Below are positions 6,259 through 10,695 of a stretch of DNA of 10,695 nt, one piece after another. The stretch is from NCBI GenBank assembly GCA_910577525.1, contig CAJTLI010000059.1:1-10695 (forward strand), given 5' to 3'. Below the pieces are notes generated by a model. The model searched no databases and was not told the origin of the DNA. It saw only the letters and a program-made list of their open reading frames with translations. The position numbers were made by a program, and so were the translations under genes. The stretch's first letter is position 1. Each line of letters begins with the position of its first letter. The stretch comes from an uncultured Oscillospiraceae bacterium (GTDB taxonomy: Bacteria; Bacillota; Clostridia; Oscillospirales; Oscillospiraceae).

Positions 6259-6310
6259 ACAGACTGACATCAGTATAACTGGGGTAAGTATGACTAAGTT
6301 CTTTATAACT
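6259..6310 (-). repeat. 15-bp-spaced short direct repeats inside the initiator gene
   Basis: On the minus strand AGTTATA, AGTCATA and AGTTATA recur at exact 15-bp steps (plus-strand TATAACT at 6274 and 6304, TATGACT at 6289). A weaker fourth match is at 6259-6266. The period is in frame and encodes a Ser-Tyr/His pattern (PSYKELSHTYPSYTD), so a protein-level origin cannot be excluded. The segment is A+T-rich compared with its surroundings and adjoins the 23-bp repeats. Confidence 0.6.
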
Positions 6311-6311
6311 T

Positions 6312-6403
6312 GGCCGCAGTTCCTGCGGTTCTGCAACCTCGGATATTGCGGTTCTTGAAGCGCAGGTTTCACGGTTCTTGCCGCCCATATCCTGCGGTTC
6401 TTG
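6312..6403 (-). repeat. Four 23-bp direct repeats (iteron-like) inside the initiator gene
   Basis: Four units of exactly 23 bp lie head to tail on the minus strand (6403-6381, 6380-6358, 6357-6335, 6334-6312). Each opens with CAAGAACCG or a close variant: the third base onward is AGAACCG in all four, and the last unit begins GCAGAACCG. The period is not a multiple of three, so the repeat is a DNA-level signal and not a peptide repeat. An inverted copy (plus-strand CAAGAACCCC) lies at 6430-6439. Confidence 0.75.
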
Positions 6404-6937
6404 GGAGGGCAAAGAAAAATCTGGGTCGTCAAGAACCCCAGAATCGGCGGGTCTTGAAGTTTCCTCCTCTGGCGGAACAAAGGGGGCGCTGGTGTAGTCC
6501 GGGTCGTCCTGGGGCGTCACGGTGGCCAAGTAGATCTGGTTGGCGTCTCCCCGTCCGCACCGCTTTTCCCAGATCAGGTTCAGCTCCTTCAGCGTGCGGA
6601 AGGCCGCCGTCACCTTCTGCTCGCAGATCCGTAGCTCCCGGGCCAGCTCCTTCCGGGGGAAGATGACGAACACTTCCCCGAGGTCGTTCACCCAGCCGTT
6701 CCTGCGGGAGAGCTGGAAGCGGTTGAGCAAAAAGGTGTAGGCCACCTTGGCCTCCAGGCCCATGTCGGCGTAGCGGGGATCGGAAAACAGCTAGCGGGGC
6801 ATCTGCATATGGTAAATGCTCTGTACGTCCGACTGCCGCATCAGCGGAAAGGACGGGCGCTCTTTCATGGTTGCGGCCCTCATAGGGGGCACCTCCTCGT
6901 GAAATATATTTGCTTTCATTGTGATAGAATAGTTTCC

Positions 6938-6958
6938 AGAAAGCTTACAGAGCTTTGT
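6938..6958. repeat. Inverted repeat in the initiator/antitoxin intergenic region
   Basis: AAAGCT (6940-6945) and AGCTTT (6951-6956) form a 6-bp inverted repeat with a 5-bp centre, extendable to 8 of 9 pairs. It lies between the antitoxin promoter and the initiator's ribosome binding site. I see no convincing promoter for the initiator gene in 6884-6960. Confidence 0.3.
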
Positions 6959-6961
6959 GAC

Positions 6962-6998
6962 TTGACACCATAAAGAAATTTTGGTATGATTTCTTTAT
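6962..6998 (+). promoter_or_regulatory. Toxin-antitoxin promoter with overlapping inverted-repeat operator
   Basis: TTGACA (6962-6967), a 17-bp spacer and TATGAT (6985-6990, TGn-extended) make an almost consensus vegetative promoter. A perfect 10-bp inverted repeat, ATAAAGAAAT (6970-6979) and ATTTCTTTAT (6989-6998), covers the spacer and the -10. Phd/YefM antitoxins are known to bind such sites and repress their own operons, alone and with the toxin, so autoregulation is the expected role. Confidence 0.82.
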
Positions 6999-7015
6999 AA
7001 AGGGGGCTGAATATC

Positions 7016-7279
7016 ATGCCGAATATTCGCTCAAGCGCAGAGCTGAGAAACCAGTACAACGAGATATCTACCTTCTGTCACGATTACGCTGAGCCGGTAT
7101 TCATCACCAAAAACGGCAAGGGCGATTTGGCCGTCATGAGCATTGAGGCATATGAGGAATTGATGGGGCGTTTTGAGCTCTATGGTCTGATCCAGGAAGG
7201 CCTGGATGACGTGACCGAAGGCAGAACCCGCCCATTGTCCGAAGCCATCGGGGCGCTCAGAAAGCGGCGTGCCAAATGA
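7016..7279 (+). CDS. Phd/YefM-family antitoxin
   Basis: This 87-residue protein has the Phd/YefM layout. Its N-terminal DNA-binding region begins MPNIRSSAELRNQYNEIS, followed by EPVFITKNGKGDLAVMSIEAYEEL, the family's hallmark segment. A charged C-terminal tail (about 55-87) should wrap and neutralise the toxin. AAAGGGGG lies about ten bases before the ATG. Its stop codon overlaps the toxin start by four bases (ATGA), so the two are translationally coupled. The operator in its promoter supports autorepression. The gene is complete and undamaged, unlike several ICE core genes nearby. Confidence 0.9.
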   Translation: MPNIRSSAELRNQYNEISTFCHDYAEPVFITKNGKGDLAVMSIEAYEELMGRFELYGLIQEGLDDVTEGRTRPLSEAIGALRKRRAK

Positions 7280-7608
7280 AGTACCAAGTCCACATCACAC
7301 AAAGAGCAGAGAGGGATTTAGACCAAGCGTTGGACTATATTGAGTTCTCCCTCAAAAATCCCCGAGCGGCAGATAGCCTGCTGGATGAGGCGGAGGCCGT
7401 TTTAGCCAGCTTGGATCAGATGCCGGCGCGGTATGCTGTAGTGAACGACAAGATCCTGTCCGCATGGGGGATTCGTTATGTCCAGATTAAAAAATATTTG
7501 GCGTTTTACATCATCGCCGAGGAAACGCGGACTGTCCACATCATTCGTTTTCTTTACGGGAAAAGCGACTGGCGTTCTATCCTGCGTTATGGATTTACAA
7601 CCGAATAG
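7276..7608 (+). CDS. ParE/RelE-superfamily toxin
   Basis: This 110-residue protein follows the ParE/RelE fold order. It has a first strand YQVHITQRAERDL, two helices (DQALDYIEFSLKNPRAADSLLDEAEAVLASL), then the strands GIRYVQIKKYLAFYIIAEE and TVHIIRFLYGKSDWRSIL. The motif VHIIRFLYGKSDW near the C-terminus is typical of the superfamily. ParE members poison gyrase and RelE members cleave mRNA on the ribosome. I cannot tell which applies here, though the length and the long helical pair lean to ParE. It is the second gene of the antitoxin operon. As an addiction module it would favour retention of the element. Confidence 0.88.
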   Translation: MKYQVHITQRAERDLDQALDYIEFSLKNPRAADSLLDEAEAVLASLDQMPARYAVVNDKILSAWGIRYVQIKKYLAFYIIAEETRTVHIIRFLYGKSDWRSILRYGFTTE

Positions 7609-7617
7609 CATGATGCC

Positions 7618-7651
7618 AACTCCCGCCGGGATCACCTCCCCGGCGGGAGTT
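7618..7651. other. Strong hairpin between convergent toxin and fusion genes
   Basis: A perfect 13-bp stem, AACTCCCGCCGGG (7618-7630) with CCCGGCGGGAGTT (7639-7651), encloses the minus-strand stop codon (7632-7634). Neither strand has a real T-tract after it. It may still end or stabilise both convergent messages. Confidence 0.5.
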
Positions 7652-10600
7652 CTTCGTCCTCATCCTCCCCGCCCACCACGCCGGCGGGGCCCAGCTCCAC
7701 CATGCCCAGACCTTTATCACCAAACTGGTACTTCAGATCCTGCGCCGGGTTGGGCTCATCCTCTGGGGTTGGCTGCTTCTGTGTATCAGGAGGTTTCTGC
7801 CCGGACACAGGTGGCGGCTCTTTTTTTGCCGCCTGCGCTTTTTTCTGCTCCTCCTTCAGCCTCCACTCCGGCGTGTAGTCCGCCACCCGGCAGGATTTGA
7901 GTTCGCCGTATCCCGGCAGTTCCTCCGGCGTCAGCTTGTAGAGCAGGGCGGGCTTGCGGCCCTGGAACAACGCGATGCACTGGCGGCGGTCCAGGCGCGT
8001 GATCTCATCCGGCTGCATCAGATCCCGCTGGCTGTTACTGCGGGTCTGGGAATAGGGCCGGGTGTTGCCGTAGACGAAGCCGTACAGCGGCGGCTGAGGC
8101 TTGGATTGACTGGCGGTGGCGATGGTCACCTTGCCGCACTTTTTGGAGATGTAATCCGCCGAGGTCCAGTCATTGCACCCCATATAAAGTGTCTGATCGA
8201 AGGTGGCCAGCTGGTTCTCCCACTCCTTCCCCGGATATTTTTCCTGCCACTGGGACAGGGACTGCACCACCACCTGGCAGCTCATGTTGAAGCCCCGGAT
8301 GCTGTTCAGCGCGTCGGCGATGCCGTCCATGTAGCCGATGTTGCAGTATTCGTCCAGGCAGAAGTTCACCAGTACCGGCAGGCGGCCGCCCGGCCCCTCC
8401 AGCCGGGCGTAGTCAGACAGCCGGGGCAGGGCCAGGGAGAAAAACAGCGAGCTGAGGAAGCGGTAGGCGCTGTCCTGGGCGGAGATAATGACGAAGTAGG
8501 CGCAGGGCTTCTGCCCCGGCAGCAGCAGATCCACGTCATGGTTCCGGGTGATGGTGTCCACCAGCTTGTTCTGGAAGGTGACGGTGTGATCCTTGCCCGC
8601 CGCCAGATAGACCTCCTGGGTGTCCGGCTGCTTGATGGTGTAGCCGGGGGCAGGTTCCAGCTCCTGGATCTTATACCAGCCCGTGTCCACCCGCTCCAAA
8701 TGGATCTGGCCCTCCGCGTCGGTGTAGAAGGTGCCCAGGTCGTTGTATTCGCCGGTCTTGGTATCGTCGCTGCCCCGCCAGACCTGGAACTTCACGCCCT
8801 CAATGGGACTGCCAGTGATGGAATCCACCTTTTTAATGAACAGATCCGGCTTGCGGAGATTGCTCAATTCCAAGGTGGTGGTCTTGTTTTCCTCCAAATA
8901 GATGGTGTGGACGGTATCATCCGCCACCCAGCCGTTTTTGGGTTTGACCTCCTGGACAGTGTACGCGCCGGGGTTCAGCCCCTCCAGCACGATCAGGCCC
9001 TCGGCGTTGGTGAAATGCTGCTCGTCGTAGCCGCCGTTGACCTCGGCAATGCGGAACAGCACCCCGGAGAGGGGTTCCCCCGTCTGCTGGTCGATTTTCA
9101 GCAGGCGCAGACCGGGGCGGGTGCTGTTCACGAAGTCCACCACCACGTCCTGGTCCTTGGTGGCGTCGATCCAGACGGTCTTGCGGTTGTTGGTGTCCAG
9201 CAGGTAGGGGGCGGGCACGTCCGTTTCCTCCACCTCATAGCACCCGGAGGGCATATCGGAGAGGGTGGCCTTGCCGTCCGCCCCTGTCACCACGTCATTT
9301 TCGTAGCCCAGGTTGACGCCCCGGATGTGGAAGCTGGTGCCGGGGACGGGATCGCCAGTCTCGGTGTTGCGCTTGGTGATGGTCAGGCTGCGCTTGTGAT
9401 GGTTCATTTTCTCCACCACGATGGTCTGCTCACCCTGCAAATCCTCGGCGTTGACGTGGACGCCCACCGGGGAACGGTCACAGTCGAAACCAGCAGGGGC
9501 GGACACCTCGCGGAACTCGTAGTAGCCCTTGGTGACATTGGACACGGTGATGGTGCCATCGAGCTTGGTTTCCTCGGTGCCGATGACCTGTCCATCCCGC
9601 AGGATGACAAAAATAGCGCCAGCCAGGGGGCTGCCGCTCTCGTCCACCTTCTTTAACTGCACACGGACCTTCGCGCTGTTCTCGAAAATCAGGGAGATAT
9701 CATGCTCTCCGTCCCACACGAAGGGCTGCTTTACTTTGGACACATCGGAGCTGAGAATATATCCCTCCGGGGGTGTGATCTCCTCCGCGATATAGCTGCC
9801 GATGGGAAGCTCGGAGAAATCCAGATCTTCCTTCAAAATATAGCCGCCGTCCTTGGTGACATATTCGGAGGTAAAGCTGCCGCCGTCGTCCAGCTTGACG
9901 CTGGTAATGCGGATGACAGCGCCGGGGATGCCCACCGTGGGGTTGTCCGCATCCACTTTTCTGATGGAGCCGTCTCCGTCCATGGTGGTCGTGGTGTTGT
10001 AAAAGGTAAAGGTGTTGCTGACAGAACTATTGGGCAATACAGTCACGATTTGGGATGCGGTTTGGGCAACATAGCCCTCCGGCGCAGCCTCCTCAGTGAT
10101 TTTGCACTGACCAGCGGCCAGCCCGTCCGCCTCGGCGGTGAGGGTAAAGGTGCCGTCCGCGCCGGTCTCCCTGGTGACGGAAAAATCGCTGCCTTCGTCC
10201 ATTCCCTCTACTTTGAAAGTGACGCCGGGAATGGGCTTGTTAGTGCCAGCCTCCAGCTTTTTCACGGTGAGGCTTACTGTTCCCTCGGTAGGCTTATCAT
10301 CCGGCACCGCAATGAGCAGGCGCTGCATGGGCACCCCGGACTGGCCCGCCAGCTTCCAAGGCTGGCTTTTATCCCACTCGTAGGTCCACAGATGGTAATT
10401 GAGATAATTCTCCGGGTGGTCCATCACCGAATTGACCCCGGCGGCAATGTAGTCATAGGCGGAGTTTCCGGTGACGCCGCCGTCCGCACTGTCGATGATG
10501 CTGTGGGTTCCGATTTTGCTCCAGTCCTTGATGAAGGAGGACTGGCCGTAGGTCTCATGATACAGCTTCATGGCAGCCACAAATTCCTCAGCGGCCTGCT

Positions 10601-10695
10601 CGATGAAACCCTCCCGGTTGCTGTTTACGTCCAGGATGATGCCATGCTCATAGTACCAGCTCATGGCCTGGGCCACCATGAACCAGATGTCGGAC
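7632..10695 (-). CDS. Cna-B repeat surface protein fused in frame to C-terminal half of VirD4/TraG coupling protein (5' partial)
   Basis: The frame is open to the right edge, so the N-terminus is missing. Residues are counted from the internal Met at 10679. About 1-130 resemble the end of a thioester-type adhesin domain (MSWYYEHGI, VPMQRLLIAV). Six Cna-B/SpaA-like domains follow at about 135-230, 237-336, 338-428, 431-520, 524-610 and 613-706. Most show a first-strand Lys, an internal Glu and a closing F/LxN, the isopeptide set. From F702 the text is that of VirD4/TraG: FQNKLVDTITRN, then PCAYFVIISAQDSAYRF, Walker B LVNFCLDEY (770-778), GYMDGIADALNSIRG and RPYSQTRSNSQ. The coupling protein's membrane helices and Walker A are absent, as are any LPxTG and anchor of the adhesin. 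The two parts belong in different compartments, so function as one protein is unlikely. Confidence 0.8.
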   Translation of the reverse strand, partial: SDIWFMVAQAMSWYYEHGIILDVNSNREGFIEQAAEEFVAAMKLYHETYGQSSFIKDWSKIGTHSIIDSADGGVTGNSAYDYIAAGVNSVMDHPENYLNYHLWTYEWDKSQPWKLAGQSGVPMQRLLIAVPDDKPTEGTVSLTVKKLEAGTNKPIPGVTFKVEGMDEGSDFSVTRETGADGTFTLTAEADGLAAGQCKITEEAAPEGYVAQTASQIVTVLPNSSVSNTFTFYNTTTTMDGDGSIRKVDADNPTVGIPGAVIRITSVKLDDGGSFTSEYVTKDGGYILKEDLDFSELPIGSYIAEEITPPEGYILSSDVSKVKQPFVWDGEHDISLIFENSAKVRVQLKKVDESGSPLAGAIFVILRDGQVIGTEETKLDGTITVSNVTKGYYEFREVSAPAGFDCDRSPVGVHVNAEDLQGEQTIVVEKMNHHKRSLTITKRNTETGDPVPGTSFHIRGVNLGYENDVVTGADGKATLSDMPSGCYEVEETDVPAPYLLDTNNRKTVWIDATKDQDVVVDFVNSTRPGLRLLKIDQQTGEPLSGVLFRIAEVNGGYDEQHFTNAEGLIVLEGLNPGAYTVQEVKPKNGWVADDTVHTIYLEENKTTTLELSNLRKPDLFIKKVDSITGSPIEGVKFQVWRGSDDTKTGEYNDLGTFYTDAEGQIHLERVDTGWYKIQELEPAPGYTIKQPDTQEVYLAAGKDHTVTFQNKLVDTITRNHDVDLLLPGQKPCAYFVIISAQDSAYRFLSSLFFSLALPRLSDYARLEGPGGRLPVLVNFCLDEYCNIGYMDGIADALNSIRGFNMSCQVVVQSLSQWQEKYPGKEWENQLATFDQTLYMGCNDWTSADYISKKCGKVTIATASQSKPQPPLYGFVYGNTRPYSQTRSNSQRDLMQPDEITRLDRRQCIALFQGRKPALLYKLTPEELPGYGELKSCRVADYTPEWRLKEEQKKAQAAKKEPPPVSGQKPPDTQKQPTPEDEPNPAQDLKYQFGDKGLGMVELGPAGVVGGEDEDEELPPGR
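8559..8576 (-). other. Fusion junction between the Cna-B and VirD4 segments
   Basis: These 18 bases encode FQNKLV. Upstream, the sixth Cna-B domain reaches its expected closing strand (HTVTFQN), matching the F/LxN ends of the earlier domains. Downstream, FQNKLVDTITRN is how the middle of VirD4 reads in ICE relatives as I remember them. The motif therefore fits both parents, which suits a join by short shared sequence. Confidence 0.65.

Larger units (their letters stand above)
6259..6439. other. Candidate replication origin within the initiator gene
   Basis: RepA_N replicons such as pAD1 and the pSK41 group are known to carry their origin inside the rep coding sequence, in the variable linker. 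This stretch encodes that linker and holds the 23-bp array, an inverted copy at 6430-6439 and the 15-bp array. It is therefore the best candidate for the origin. The assignment follows the family's known layout and the repeats, with no experimental support here. Confidence 0.55.
5882..6883 (-). pseudogene. repA: RepA_N-family replication initiator interrupted by an amber codon
   Basis: The full frame has 333 sense positions from ATG 6883 (AGGAGG about eight bases upstream). It is open except for TAG at 6793-6791, codon 31. Text on both sides is typical of the RepA_N initiators of ICEs: MKERPSFPLMRQSDVQSIYH before the stop, then LFSDPRYADMGLEAKVAYTF and LSRRNGWVND after it. Relatives as I remember them read MPRWLFSDPR here, so TGG appears to have become TAG by one substitution. 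The winged-helix DNA-binding domain (KELARELRICEQKVTAAFRT) is intact, as are the variable linker and a C-terminal domain from about residue 245. Reinitiation at ATG 6763 would give 293 residues, but no ribosome binding site precedes it. The gene is probably dead or weakly expressed unless the amber is suppressed. It heads the operon with the DUF5697-like and S1-fold genes. Confidence 0.8.

Noticed and set aside
6312..6403. CRISPR array
   Set aside because: The units are 23 bp head to tail with only about 8-9 conserved bases, have no spacers, and lie inside a coding frame. An iteron array explains them better.
6884..6930. Promoter for the initiator gene using TATATT near 6905-6910
   Set aside because: A start from it would fall on the ribosome binding site, and no matching -35 is present.
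8106..9656. Plus-strand open frame of 516 codons opposite the Cna-B/VirD4 fusion
   Set aside because: It is an antisense shadow. The minus strand encodes six recognisable Cna-B domains and a VirD4 segment across the same interval.

Overview
The window is G+C-rich, with strong Gram-positive ribosome binding sites (GGAGG type) and gene families typical of integrative and conjugative elements (ICEs) of gut Clostridia (Oscillospirales-like hosts, Tn1549-like elements). These families are a RepA_N replication initiator, a DUF5697-like small protein, an S1-fold protein with a disordered acidic/proline tail, a DEAD/DEAH-type ICE helicase, a VirD4/TraG coupling protein and a Cna-B repeat surface protein. 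The family names come from my recognition of the translated sequences, not from a database search. The host assignment is an inference from composition and gene content.

Layout, left to right. Positions 1-55 look like the end of an IS21-type insertion sequence that cuts the helicase gene (41-1114, minus) just after its Walker A and motif Ia regions. Upstream of that gene lies a leader with an intrinsic terminator, a possible extended -10 promoter and a short tandem repeat. A cargo block follows: an unrecognised 284-residue protein (1366-2220, minus), diverging from a small Xre-type regulator (2336-2578, plus) across a near-consensus promoter overlaid by a perfect 13-bp inverted repeat, then a YafY/WYL regulator (2669-3562) and a DUF3795-like cysteine-rich protein (3617-3889). 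A bidirectional terminator separates these from the minus-strand ICE operon: RepA_N initiator (5882-6883) > DUF5697-like protein (5349-5876) > S1-fold protein (3938-5317). A Phd/YefM-ParE/RelE-like toxin-antitoxin pair (7016-7608, plus) has a consensus promoter overlaid by its own inverted repeat. From 7632 to beyond the right edge, a minus-strand open frame joins six Cna-B domains in frame to the C-terminal half of a VirD4 coupling protein.

The most striking point is that several core ICE genes look damaged while the regulators and the toxin-antitoxin pair look intact. The helicase is cut by an insertion sequence end. The initiator has an in-frame amber codon where relatives, as I remember them, carry tryptophan. 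The coupling protein has lost its membrane and Walker A half and is fused to a surface adhesin at a shared F-Q-N motif. The initiator gene also holds a precise set of four 23-bp direct repeats beside three 15-bp-spaced repeats, a good candidate for the internal origin known in RepA_N replicons. Together these suggest a decaying or internally deleted element that keeps its addiction module. An assembly join is a real alternative explanation for the fusion.
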